Assembly: GCA_039105265.1 (NCBI GenBank)
Contig: JAPFFF010000026.1
Span: forward strand, 62,001-126,000
Direction: 5' to 3'
Source of the DNA: Tritrichomonas musculus
Lineage: Eukaryota; Parabasalia; Tritrichomonadida; Tritrichomonadidae
Length of the DNA stretch: 64,000 bases
Shown: in pieces, positions 20,676 through 31,082 of the stretch
Layout of the letters: the number at the start of each line of letters is the position of its first letter
How positions within the stretch are numbered: the first letter of the stretch is position 1
Made by a program: the position numbers and the translations under genes
Notes under the pieces: model-generated
Told to the model about the DNA's origin: nothing
What the model saw: only the letters and a program-made list of their open reading frames with translations
Database searches by the model: none

Positions 20676-21514
20676 TTTCAATTTCATTATTAGTTTATTA
20701 ATAAAAATACTTTTACAGCTCTTTTTTTTTTTTTTTTTTGTACTACAAATTTATAATTATTGAAAAAAACTATTTTTAAAATTTTGGATTTATAAAAAAA
20801 TTAAGAATACTCAGTTCTCATTTTTCTTCATCAAGAATGTATTTCTTTGCTTCATTATCTTTAGTCAAGCTCAATCTTTAAAATCAATTCCTTATTTTTA
20901 CCATATGGAATAATTTTAATTGATTTTATATAACATGAAGAATATAAAATATCATCAATAAAACATATGTTTTTAAACGAAAATTTAGATAAATTTTGTC
21001 ATTTTTGCTATAATTATAGCAAGAATTAATTAATCATCTCTTTACTCTTAATATGACAACAACAGCCTTGTCATGCCAGATTCCCAAATAGATGAAATTG
21101 TTAAAAACGTATTGTTGAGGAAGTTATCGTCCATTAATGAATCAAATTTTTCAATAATCTCAGAATTTTGAATGTATAAAAAAAATTGATATCATTAATA
21201 ATTTCTACAATTTATTTATTTTCTGAAATAGAAAAATGATCTAATAACATTCATTTTTTTCAAGATTATCTCAATCAATATAAATTTAATTTTGAAATGA
21301 TACGATTAAAATTTGAATTATTTTTCGATTTCGATATAGATAAATTCATATATATCTCATAATAAAACTAATTTAATTATGTATTTTACATTTTATATTA
21401 TTTATCATATAAAATATTAATTTATTAAATATTTAAAGAATATAAATTAATATTTCCCATTAAGATATTACAAAATTATCTGGCTTTGATATAATAATTA
21501 TTTAATCATTTCTC
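20676..21514. other. AT-rich spacer with a short coding relic
   Basis: Mostly AT-rich. At about 21,052-21,171 one forward frame reads DNNSLVMPDSQIDEIVKN and continues for about 39 codons to a stop, with a stop just before it. This resembles a fragment of a lost gene, and its last 19 bases recur near 9,423. No complete gene is present. Confidence 0.4.
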
Positions 21515-22798
21515 ATGTTTTCTTTGTTTGCTCAACTTGTTTTTCTTTTATCATCATATCCATTAGCACGTTGGGTTCTTCCTCATATCAAGACTAGAAA
21601 GAATTCTTTAATTTTACATATCTCTTTAGGATTAGTTGTATGTTCATTGATCTTTAGGATCAGAATTATATTAGCATTAACAATGGCAACAATTGGATAT
21701 TTACTTTTAGACAAGAATCCTTACTGCACATTCGTCGTTACATTTTTTATGAACATCTCTATTCATTTACTTCAATTATACAATCCAGTTCATAGAAAAG
21801 TTAACACCCTTACCAAAATGATATTTTTCAAAATAGTTGCAACCTCATTTAATTTAGCAGATGGCAGATCATTTAAAACCAAAGGCAAAGATTTCACACC
21901 TCGTCAAAAAAATTGTTATTTAACCAAAAAACCAACTTTCTATGAATGGATTGCATATTGCTTTACTCCTTTTGGTGCCAATTCTCCTTCATTTTATGAA
22001 TTTCGACTTTTTGAATACATTCTTGATGTAGGCCAAAATGAACGAAAAGTCAGTGAAAAAAGCCAATCAAAAGCCATTAGCTGCATCAAGCAATGCTTTG
22101 TTCATTTTATAATTTATTATTCATTTCGTCATTATTTTAATTTATCATATTATCAATCAGAATTTTTCTTGTCACTCAATATTGTGTTCAGAATATTGCT
22201 AGTCTTATTCTTAGGTGTTATCATATATTCACGTTTCTTTATGCTGTGGAAAGCAGTCGATGCCGGCCTGTTTGAAGTTGGACTTTTTGATATCCCAAAC
22301 ATTGAAGAAGAAGAATTCACAAGTTTGTCACTTTTGAACCTTTTGTCAACATCAACGATCAAAGATTATGGAAAAGCATTCAATCACACAAACAGTCTCT
22401 TTTGGTCAAACTATTTAACTTCGAGAGGGCCAGATTCAGGACTTAGTCCAACAGCAGTCAAAATCATTTCAACAATTGTAAAGCCAACAACGAAGGGACT
22501 CTACGGCGCTTACTTATTAAGTCCAATTGAAAAAAAATTGTATGGTGTTGCTGAACCTTTTATTGAAGTAATTGCATCTCATTTTTCTGATAATGTTTTT
22601 TGGGCCAAATATGTTTTCACTCAAGTATTCATGATTGCAAGCAAATCATCAGTAAGATTCAAAACTATTTATGCTTTCTATTATGTGAACTATGTCATAT
22701 ATTTCTTCTTCTGGATCGCGGCATTGATCACCATTATTGTTGGCTTCGTTGTGAAAAAAATTGAAAAAACAAAAAATGAAAAAGAAAAGAAAGATTAA
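21515..22798 (+). CDS. Polytopic membrane protein, MBOAT-like acyltransferase candidate
   Basis: 427 residues with about 8-10 hydrophobic helices and a charged Lys-rich tail (KKIEKTKNEKEKKD). The layout, with paired N-terminal helices, a soluble loop with FTPFGANSPSFYEFRLFEYILD, then WKAVDAG and an ITDYGKAFNHTNSLFW-like segment, recalls membrane-bound O-acyltransferases, which acylate lysophospholipids or proteins in the ER. The family's usual catalytic histidine block (SxxWHGxxPGY) is not evident after the Asn/His segment, so this is either a divergent or inactive MBOAT or another transporter-like family. The ATG follows a TCATTTC word a few bases upstream. The stop lies in TAAA. Confidence 0.55.
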   Translation: MFSLFAQLVFLLSSYPLARWVLPHIKTRKNSLILHISLGLVVCSLIFRIRIILALTMATIGYLLLDKNPYCTFVVTFFMNISIHLLQLYNPVHRKVNTLTKMIFFKIVATSFNLADGRSFKTKGKDFTPRQKNCYLTKKPTFYEWIAYCFTPFGANSPSFYEFRLFEYILDVGQNERKVSEKSQSKAISCIKQCFVHFIIYYSFRHYFNLSYYQSEFFLSLNIVFRILLVLFLGVIIYSRFFMLWKAVDAGLFEVGLFDIPNIEEEEFTSLSLLNLLSTSTIKDYGKAFNHTNSLFWSNYLTSRGPDSGLSPTAVKIISTIVKPTTKGLYGAYLLSPIEKKLYGVAEPFIEVIASHFSDNVFWAKYVFTQVFMIASKSSVRFKTIYAFYYVNYVIYFFFWIAALITIIVGFVVKKIEKTKNEKEKKD

Positions 22799-22912
22799 AA
22801 CCATTTCTATTTATTTATTATTAAAAGTTAATATTAATATTAATGCTTTCTTTTGATCATGATTATTGTTTGCTTGTTTTGGCTAAATGTTTCTTCAAAA
22901 TTTGAAATTTCA

Positions 22913-23833
22913 TCAATTTCGATTATTTGCAAATTTTTGTACCACAGCAGTTGTATCAACGCATGTGACACTAGAAGGAATAACTAAGCTTTCAATTGCT
23001 GAAAATGAGAATGCATACTTATCAATTCTTTGAAGTTCTGAATTCTCAGTAATTTCTACTTTTCGAAGCTGCATGCAATAAGTAAAAACGTTTTCTCCGA
23101 TCGTTTTCAAATGAGGAGGAATTGATAAGCTCGCAATTGATGCTCCAGAAAATGCGGATTCATCAATTTCTTCTAATTGCAAGTTCTCTTGAATTTCAAC
23201 TTTCAGAAGTTTACTGCATACATGGATTGAAAACGCATCGATTCTTTTGATGAAGCTTGGAATTGTCATTCTTTCAGCATCTCTCGAACAGAAGATAATT
23301 GAGTCATATTTATCAGAATCAAGAGTTTATTTTTGAGATGTTAATTTAATCATCACACACAAAATATCGTGGATTTCTTTGATCAACTTTTACGTGCGTC
23401 AATTCCGTCGCTCCGCCGCACCAGCCATCTCTGGTCTCGATCAAAGTTGATGGAATAAAAAAGCTTTTAATTGGCGCTGAAAAAAATACACATCTACCAA
23501 CTGATTTAAGCTCTGCATTTTCTTTAATTTCTATTTGGTGAAGTCTTTTGCAAAATGAAAAAGCAAAATCACCAATTGATGTGAGGTGAGGTGGTATTGT
23601 AAAGCTTTCAATTGACGAATTGTTAAAAACTGATTTTCCAATTATTCGAAGTTCTGAATGCTGGAATTTTCAGCTCTTTTGAGAATTTTACAATGTGAAA
23701 AAGCACAGTCGCCTATTTTTGTCATATGTATTGGAATTGTAAACCTCTCAATTGTTGAAGCATTGAAAACTTCCCTTTCGATTGTTTGAAGTTCAGAATT
23801 TTTAGAAAAAATAATCGAATTGATTCGATTCAT
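22913..23833 (-). pseudogene. Decayed BspA-type leucine-rich-repeat gene
   Basis: The reverse strand encodes typical BspA/TpLRR units in separate frames: residues from 23833 (NSELQTIEREVFNASTIERF), a middle stretch around 23,460-23,640 (SSIESFTIPPHLTSIGDFAF) and a longer piece from 23269 (AFSGASIASLSIPPHLKTIG). The pieces are in the right order for one gene but need at least two or three frame changes, and there are in-frame stops near 23,330. The repeat unit differs from that of the intact LRR array at 13.5-14.7 kb (ENSELQxIxxxAF... versus GCSSLxxI), so it comes from another subfamily. It is a host gene relic. Confidence 0.8.
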
Positions 23834-24494
23834 TTTAAATCATATAGAAATATATAGTAAATTATTTTAATAAATATCTTTTGGATACTTAGAAAAACTT
23901 GAATTTCATTTAGTAAGATATCCTTCCAAAATATTTTGAATTCTTTTTGATTTGTTGATATTTAGTGATTTTCAAAAATAATAATAAATTTCTAACTTAC
24001 TTATAAGTATTTTATTATTTTTCTTTGAGGTTATATGACGATAACAAATGCTATTTTTCATTACTAATTTAAAGAAAAAAATTGAAATAAAACCGATATT
24101 TGTATGTATTTTTCATTTTTTATTTAAAAATTGTGAAATCTTTAATAATTATTTGATAGCGAGTATAGAAAATTTTATTCAACTCTGAAAAAAATAATGA
24201 GCAATTCAAATTTTTATTTCTAGCGGTGAAAAAAAGTTGTTAAAATATATTATTTCAAAATAATTATAAATATGATATTACTATAAATTTTATTTTAATA
24301 CTTATTATGTGTAACAAATTATTATATAAATTTTATGATATGTTACTAATTTTTATCATTTTCCATGTTTAGAATGTTTTCAATAGTTTATTTTTAATTT
24401 CAAAAGAGAATTGAATGTGGGCTATTCAAATATAGCAGATAAAAAGCTTGATAAATAACAATAATTAATCGTAATCAGTTCATATTTTATTTTT
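23834..24494. other. AT-rich spacer with divergent promoters
   Basis: AT-rich stretch between the BspA relic and the C2-domain gene. Apart from the initiator-like motif at its right end, nothing specific is seen. Confidence 0.5.
24480..24486 (+). promoter_or_regulatory. Initiator-like motif of the C2-domain gene
   Basis: TCATATT fits the trichomonad initiator consensus TCAYWYT. Its A (24482) lies 13 bases before the ATG at 24495, within the short 5' leader usual for these organisms. The match could occur by chance in AT-rich DNA. Confidence 0.45.
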
Positions 24495-25001
24495 ATGTAT
24501 CAGCTCCACATTCGAGTTATCGAAGCTAAAGATTGCCCTAAATTTGATAATTGCAATGCATCCGATCCTTATGTAATCATAAGAGTCAATGGCACTGAGC
24601 AAAAAACGAAGGTTATCAGCAACAACAACAATCCAATCTGGAATCAAGAATTTCATTTTGATATCCAAAACCCATCAAATGGTGTCATTGAAATGAAAAT
24701 GAAAGATAGCGATGGCCCCTGCCAAGGAAAAGATGATGATATGTGCACATTAAATCTCTCATTCTGCTCATACCCAGTTGGTCAAGTTATTGATAACTGG
24801 TACGATATGACTGCTTGCAAGAAAAAGAAGGGAGCAGCTAAAATCCATTTAACAATTAATATCGTCCCAGCTGGAACACCACCATTCACACAGCTAGCTG
24901 GCTACCCAGGACAACCAGGATATCCACCACAAGGAGGTTATCCACAAATGGGATATCCACCACAAGGAGGTTACCCACAAATGGGATATCCACCACGTTA
25001 A
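24495..25001 (+). CDS. C2-domain protein with Gly/Tyr/Pro-rich tail
   Basis: 168 residues. Residues 1-125 form one C2 domain beginning YQLHIRVIEAKDCPKFD. Loop aspartates are in place for calcium binding (NASDPYVII; then MKDSDGPCQGKDDD), so calcium-dependent membrane binding is expected. Residues 130-168 are a GYPPQ-type tail (GYPPQGGYPQM repeated twice), as in many small trichomonad and plant C2 proteins and in annexin-like tails. There is no signal peptide or membrane helix, so it is cytosolic with reversible membrane attachment. The stop lies in TAAA. This is an ordinary, well conserved gene. Confidence 0.92.
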   Translation: MYQLHIRVIEAKDCPKFDNCNASDPYVIIRVNGTEQKTKVISNNNNPIWNQEFHFDIQNPSNGVIEMKMKDSDGPCQGKDDDMCTLNLSFCSYPVGQVIDNWYDMTACKKKKGAAKIHLTINIVPAGTPPFTQLAGYPGQPGYPPQGGYPQMGYPPQGGYPQMGYPPR

Positions 25002-25193
25002 ACTTTAAAAGTTGATTGAATTTTTAAAAATCATGAATAAATATTAACTTTTATTATACAAGAGAAAATCATTTATTTCATCAATAATATTTTTAGTTAC
25101 TTTTTAATACCAACATTTGATATTTTTTTCTAACTTGAAATCAAAACAAAAGAAATTAGTGTAAGATAATATCATACACAAGACATCAATATT

Positions 25194-25515
25194 AAATTTT
25201 GACAGAAATTTTTTTTATCTTACATATGTTGCTATAGATAGTTTTTTTTTTTATTTTGACAGAAATTTTTTTTTTTATCTTACATATGTTGCTATAGATA
25301 TTTTTTTTTTTTTTTTATTTTGACAGAAATTTTTTTTTTTATCTTACATATGTTGCTATAGATAGTTTTTTTTTTTATTTTGACAGAAATTTTTTTTTTT
25401 ATCTTACATATGTTGCTATAGATAGTTTTTTTTTTTATTTTGACAGAAATTTTTTTTTTTATCTTACATATGTTGCTATAGATATTTTTTTTTTTTTTTT
25501 ATTTTGACAGAAAAA
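25194..25515. repeat. Tandem array of a ~60-bp unit, five to six copies
   Basis: Units start with TTTTGACAGAAA, pass through a T run, ATCTTACATATG and TTGCTATAGATA, and end in another T run. GACAGAA recurs at 25201, 25258, 25322, 25382, 25442 and 25505, so spacing is 57-64 bp and varies only through T-run length. The array lies directly upstream of the ubiquitin-like gene. Confidence 0.95.
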
Positions 25516-25540
25516 ATTTTTGTTGCTGTCAAAATAAAAA
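25501..25540. repeat. Hairpin closing the tandem array
   Basis: The last repeat start, TTTTGACAG, is followed after about 15 bases by its reverse complement CTGTCAAAA, so array unit and flank could fold into a stem-loop about 60 bp before the ubiquitin-like start codon. Confidence 0.6.
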
Positions 25541-25598
25541 ATTTTTTCATCAAAATTTGTTTTAAAATTTTCATTTCTTTTTTAAATTGTCCTCTATA

Positions 25599-25853
25599 AT
25601 GACAACCAAAGTTGAACAAACTCATTTTTTCATTAAATTTAATAATAAGATCTATAATTATTCTGCAACAAATTTCAAAGATCTTTCGGAACAAGTCGAA
25701 GCCAAATTAGGAATCGAAGCAACTAATCAAAAATTCTTACATGCTGGAAAATCATTCACCAAAAAAGAAATCGATACATTACCAGACTTTAAATCCAATG
25801 GAATTACTGATGGAGTAAATATTGAACTTGTTCCATTAATTATTGGTGGTTAA
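25599..25853 (+). CDS. Small ubiquitin-like protein ending in a bare Gly-Gly
   Basis: The first ATG of the frame is at 25599, giving 84 residues with a beta-grasp pattern: FFIKFNNKIYNYSATNF as the first hairpin, LSEQVEAKLGIEATNQKFLHAGKSF matching the ubiquitin helix and the region around its Lys48, and LPDFKSNGITDGVNIELVPLIIGG at the end. It stops directly after Gly-Gly, so it would be conjugation-ready without processing. Compared with ubiquitin's LRLRGG, the tail reads PLIIGG: both arginines (72 and 74) are replaced by hydrophobic residues. It is therefore not ubiquitin and probably not charged by the ubiquitin E1. SUMO, NEDD8, URM1 and ATG8/12 do not fit obviously. It may be a lineage-specific modifier; function is unknown. 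Confidence 0.75.
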   Translation: MTTKVEQTHFFIKFNNKIYNYSATNFKDLSEQVEAKLGIEATNQKFLHAGKSFTKKEIDTLPDFKSNGITDGVNIELVPLIIGG

Positions 25854-26502
25854 TTATAAGAGCCACCAGAAAGAACAATAAAGCAAATAATAAATAAAAA
25901 TTGCTGCTCAATATTAAATTTATAATGTCATTTTAAGCTTAATTTTTTTTTACTTTTCATTAGTCTTGTTATTTTCTTATTATCGAAATAGATAATTGTT
26001 TTACTTTCTGATATATTAATATACACCAATACTTGAGATAGATTTCTGAGATCGAAGATTTTTGTCATTGGCTTTTAAAATAATATTAGATAAATGTATT
26101 TGAGTTTAAAGTAAACTTTTTGATAAATTAATGATCATAATTAAAACTCATATATCTCATAAAAAAGAATGTATTTTTCGATATTAAATTTAAAATAAAA
26201 TAAATACATTTTATTATTTATATTTTAGTATTTTAAAATCCAAAAAACTAACTATACAAAACGATAAATGTTTTTGATTACTCTAAAATAACGGTAATTA
26301 AGTTAACATTTTTTATATCACATTTCATATATGATATTCTTCATTAGATTTTTAAACTGATAATCGAGTATCAAATGTAAAAATTGACTTTTTTGATATT
26401 AATTCTCAAAATAACAAGCCTTTAAAGCGAAGTGATATAATTTTATTGAATTTTATTTTGAAAAAAAAATATGAAAAGGACATTTATCATTTTATTTATA
26501 TA
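25854..26502. other. AT-rich spacer
   Basis: AT-rich DNA with no gene or repeat recognised. A frame open from about 26,446 has no ATG until 26503, where the next coding region starts. Confidence 0.5.
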
Positions 26503-27112
26503 ATGCTTTCACAAGATACCCAATTACTTATATCAAAAGACCAATTGAAGTCAATTAATGAGCATTTAACATCATGCGATAAATACATCAAGCAGTTAAC
26601 CCAAATTCATCAAGAATTATCTGATGAAATACTGAAAGTACATCAAAACACAGGAGATTCAATAACTGAACATCCCAATGATTTGGAAGAAGCCCGAAAA
26701 GCTGGGCAAAAAGGAGATTCAGTTATAATTTATCCACCAAATGCAAACGGTAAGCATGCAGCATTTAAAGTTACGGAAAACAATGATCTTTCAATTGATG
26801 GAATGCTCTGCATGCTTACCAAAATTGAAACTAAAGACAGCTTAACTAATATTAGGGATCAAAAGTTATATGACTGTAGTCAATGTTAAAAACAAGTTGA
26901 TCAAACCAGAAATTGAAATCCTTAATTACAAAGAAGAATCTTATCGAAGGCATCCAAAATGGCTGCATCACCTTCATCACCAATATTTCTTTGATACAAT
27001 TAAAATCACTCTTCCTGAACCATTCCATTTCCTCGATGGCAGCAATACATATGAAATTAGTTCTTGTGGAAAGAATATGACTGTCGATCCAATTCCATTT
27101 AAAATAGCTTAA
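26503..27112 (+). pseudogene. Unknown protein split over two frames
   Basis: Two overlapping open frames look like parts of one protein. The first (26503-26889, 128 residues) begins MLSQDTQLLISKDQLKSINE, is helical and then has SVIIYPPNANGKHAAFKV. The second (26870-27112, 80 residues) continues with KNKLIKPEIEILNYKEES and a His-rich stretch (HPKWLHHLHHQYFF) and ends PIPFKIA. Both have a protein-like composition compared with the spacers. The overlap at 26,870-26,889 suggests a one-base shift, so a host pseudogene or sequencing slip is likely. Two real overlapping genes are less likely in a eukaryote. No family is recognised. The second frame ends in TAA. Confidence 0.5.
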
Positions 27113-27549
27113 TAACTTTTATTTAAAAGACTTTTTAATATAGAAAAAAAGTTTAAAAAGTTAATCTATTTTAAATATAAACTAATCATAAACCTTCAGT
27201 GCCGCATACTCATGACAATAAATAAGTTAGAATATGAACCAAAAAAGAAATTGAGTCAATTTGAATATATATAATCTGAAAACTAGAAAAGAAAGCTAAA
27301 AAATGCAATATCATGACAACAAATAGTTTGTCAACTGATAAACTAGCTTTTTTCATGCTACTTGAAATAAATTACTTGAAAATAATAATAATAACAGTTT
27401 TGTACTTTTTCCAAGGCGAAAAGGTTATTGTTACTTGCAAAGAAGAAATAACAAGAGAAGAAATATTTTTATTTATTTGTAAAAAAACTTTTAATAAGGT
27501 TTTTGATTTATTCTGGAATATAAAATGGAGAATTTTGAAATAGAACTTT
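27113..27549. other. AT-rich spacer
   Basis: AT-rich. A forward 76-codon frame at 27313-27543 is rich in Ile/Phe/Lys and has no recognisable family, so it is not called as a gene. Confidence 0.5.
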
Positions 27550-28952
27550 CAATTTAGTGTCTCTATGAGACATAACATGATCATATAGTCAGTTACCATG
27601 TTCATCCTTAACATAAATATCAGCACCATTTTCAACTAAAAATTCTATTATTTTATATTACGGTTTAATTGACCTGCCAAAACACTACAAAACGGAACAA
27701 GGAAGTTTCAAGTTAACATCGAATCCAGAATTTATTAAAAGCTTCAGTATCTCAATGACTTCTTTTCCAACTTTGTCGCTCATAAGATGAAATCCAGTTT
27801 TATTATTTTCATTGATTCTATTAACATCAATATTATGCAATAGAAAAGCTTTGGCTATATCAACATCCAACGCAGTACAAATCCAATGAACAGGTCCATC
27901 AAGATTAGGAAATGGTGGCTCAATATCTTCCGCAATTTGCAAAATTTTCAAAATAGTAAACAAAGACCAAGAATCGAATTATTTTTTATTGATGTATAAT
28001 AATTGATCGGTTTTGTTTCATTACCTAAAAAATAATCTTCCATTTCAGGTTGGGCATTTGCTATGCGTGCAAGCATTGGAAGAGTTAATTCAGTCTCATG
28101 AAGCTTAATATCATGTGAAAGAATAATTTTGGAACTTTCTAAAGATTTAAGTGAGATAGCTTTCTCAAGAGGACCTTCTTTTCCTTCTTTAGATGACTCT
28201 ATGTTGACATTGTTTTTAAAAAGTAATTCTAATAAAGTAAAATATATTGAACATATTAAGTAAAGTTCAATGGATCTTTACTTAATATGTAGGATGCTGC
28301 TTTATATGAACCTTTGGAACATGCATAATGAAGAGTTAGATAATTATCTAATGTTGTATCATTGATGGAAAATCCATGAATTTCAAGTAATTGAAAAACT
28401 TCTAATGCATCACTAAATGTTGCAATATGAATCAATTTAAGATTTCCAAAGGGAAGTACAGTTTGAAAAACCATAATCAATCGTATAACATAGTGAACAA
28501 TTAGAAGAATTTGAAGAATTTTCATGTGATAAAAGATATTCTTTAACTTTTTCAACTTTGTTTTCATATAACATGTGTGCAAACCTCTTTTTCATAATCT
28601 ATTTTTATTTGACCAAATAATCATTCAAAATATTATGTGATGTCTTGATAATCACTAAAATTAAAAGTTGATTAGCTTCATCTAGTTTATTGATAAGAAA
28701 TCATAATTCCACTGACGTTAAATATAAATGAAAATGGCGTCATCTGCCAATGTACATCATTAACAAAAGCTGATATTCCATCTTTACTTATTGAAATTTG
28801 CTGAAACAATTCTTTCACTGCAAATCACTGAACCAATTCATTTCCCCATCATCAATAGCATCATTTAAAAAGAATTCATTTGGCAGTTGTTCATCATTAA
28901 AACAGATTATAATTCTATCTTCAGTTGTTGAAATAAATGAAGAAACTTCCAT
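27550..28952 (-). pseudogene. Decayed ankyrin-repeat gene
   Basis: The reverse strand starts with a plausible N terminus at 28952 (MEVSSFISTTEDRIIICFND, then an in-frame stop after about 45 codons). Ankyrin units follow in separate frames: HIATFSDALEVFQLLEIHGF and LHYACSKGSYKAASYIL (28582-28256), GPVHWICTALDVDIAKAFLL and TGFHLMSDKVGKEVIEILKL (27963-27685), and IIEFLVENGADIYVKDEHGN near 27,570-27,640 before another stop. At least four breaks separate the pieces. It resembles the trichomonad ankyrin family that includes the gene at 13.5-15.9 kb. It is a host gene relic. Confidence 0.75.
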
Positions 28953-29435
28953 TAACAAAAGTTAAAAAATAAAAATATCTGAGATTTATCCATCACAATT
29001 TACTATTCTCTTAAGAAAAATCATGTGTTGAGAAAACTTGGTAAACTATTAATTTAATATTTTTTCATTATTTTCAAAATTTCTTTTCATGCGATTTAAT
29101 ATGAACAACAAGTTATACAATTCATGATTTAAATTTGCTTTATAAGATAACCAAACCTTTTTGAAAAAATCACATGAAAATATGATATTAATGAAAAACA
29201 TCAGCAAAAATCTTATAAAACAGCTTATATTACTATAATCATCCTTTTTTCAATGTTTAAATCAATTTGATAATAATCAAAAAAAAATTAATAACATTTA
29301 TTTAAAATATTTGATCAAAAAAATAATTAATTTTGATTAGTTACTTAGTTAACCGAAAGAATGGAGTAATTGCTTTAAAATAGTTCAATTTCAACCGCCA
29401 ATTAATTTAAAGAAAAATACATTCTAAATTGCATT
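28953..29435. other. AT-rich spacer
   Basis: AT-rich DNA between the ankyrin relic and the left inverted repeat described next. Nothing else is seen. Confidence 0.5.
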
Positions 29436-30377
29436 CACTCAATCCACTTTTACTACAAAAAAAATACAGTATTTTTGTAGCACTACAAAACTATTCAATT
29501 TTGTATTTTGCCTTGTATTATTTGTATTTTGCCTTATTATTATAGCTTATTACTCCACAGAGATATTTTTTTGTTTATTTCCACAATGTTAATTTTTTTA
29601 AATTATTTTTATCATTGATATTAAAAATATTAAAATCATCACTTAAAAATCATTTTTTAAAAAAAACAATCAAATAAAATTACAGATAAATTTTATATCA
29701 AAAAGTTAAAAATTAAATTTTAAATCATTGAAATTTGAATTGATATTATTTATATGATACTTTAAAAAGTTAAATTTTTAATGTTTATTTTTTTCAATTT
29801 TTTTCATGAATGAAAACTTTTTTCCTCCTCATTTTGCATTTCAAAAATCAAAAAATATGATTTTTATTTTATATATAATGTATATTATAATATATTTTAT
29901 ATTTAATAAAAAATGAATTATAATTGATTATTTTTATTAAATAATAATTGGCAAAAAAAACATTTTTTTGACATGATTATGTTTTAGCTACGATATATTT
30001 AGTAATTTTGAAATTAAACAAGAAAAACATGGTTTTAACAAAAATTAACAACTTATAAATTTTTTTTTTGTACGTTAATTTATCTTTTATCGATTTAATG
30101 ATATCTTTTTTATAATTTCCTTTCAACTCTGGTTTGATTTAATATACGAAAAATGTTTCATGAATGATACTCTGCTTATAAACGATTTTGAACAAGTTGA
30201 ACAAAAAGTTAACAAAATATATTTAGATATTATGATGAGTAGACTGACCTATTTAAAATCTCAAAGACTAGGCTTGTTTATATGGTTAACATTTGGATTA
30301 ACACAGAATGGCATGCAAATCCACTTGTGAACATCCAAATTGAGCGTTTGTAGTTTTTAGCAAAAGTGGATTGAGTG
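29436..30377. mobile_element. Candidate non-autonomous transposon with 20-bp terminal inverted repeats
   Basis: CACTCAATCCACTTTTACTA at 29436-29455 is repeated in inverted orientation at 30358-30377 with 19 of 20 bases matching. Both ends are directly flanked by ATT, a possible 3-bp target duplication. The 942-bp inside is AT-rich and has no open frame of note, so if mobile it is a MITE-like, non-autonomous element. The family is not certain: 3-bp duplications suggest PIF/Harbinger, but the usual TWA target is not present. Confidence 0.5.
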
Positions 30378-30379
30378 AT

Positions 30380-30484
30380 TCAAAAATTATCGTCTTATCA
30401 CAAAAAAATACAATAGATGTTTATATCAAAAATTATCGTCTTATCACAAAAAAATACAATAGATGTTTATATCAAAAATTATCG
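30380..30484. repeat. 46-bp tandem repeat, two copies plus a partial third
   Basis: The unit TCAAAAATTATCGTCTTATC followed by ACAAAAAAATACAATAGATG and TTTATA starts at 30380 and 30426, and a third partial copy starts at 30472. It begins two bases outside the candidate transposon end, and the unit's first bases overlap the flank, so the duplication may be linked to that insertion. Confidence 0.85.
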
Positions 30485-31082
30485 AATTTTTTTATTTATT
30501 TATCAATTTAGAATATTGGAATTATATAGAATTAAAATATTACAATAATGCTTCTTCATTCAAAAAGCATGTTAAACAATCATAATATATTAATATAATT
30601 TGTATTTTTATAATATATATTGATATTAATCATACAATTCATTTGCTTGTTGTCTTTAATAAAAATTTTAAATATAAGTCATATGAAAGATTTCATAAAT
30701 ATGAAATATTTATTATCATATTTAATAATGATAATCAAAATGATTTAAACATAATATGTATTGTCCATATACAATGAAATTAAAAGATTATTATGATATC
30801 ATATTATAAACATAGAAATATGAATTTTATACTATATTTGATCCTGAAAAATTACATATGAGATTGCAATGCAAATAAACATTATTTAGTTTTATGTGCT
30901 TCATCATTTTAATCCATTAACAAATAATAAGACTGAATGAGATGAAGCGAAAATGAATCAAATACGATAAAAAATAAATTCAAAACGATAAAAATTGAGA
31001 GGTAAAAATTCGATCGCCAATTCAAAACAATTCAATAAAAGTGAAGAGTTTAAAAAAAAAAAATCATTTTTCTTTAAAGGTC
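30485..31082. other. AT-rich spacer
   Basis: AT-rich DNA with no gene seen. The initiator-like motif of the following gene is at its right end. Confidence 0.5.
31064..31070 (+). promoter_or_regulatory. Initiator-like motif of the NTF2-like gene
   Basis: TCATTTT matches the trichomonad initiator consensus TCAYWYT. Its A at 31066 is 17 bases before the ATG at 31083. It supports the downstream ATG over any non-ATG start further up. Confidence 0.45.

Noticed and set aside
27313-27543. 76-codon forward frame
   Set aside because: Ile/Phe/Lys-rich composition like the spacers; no motif.
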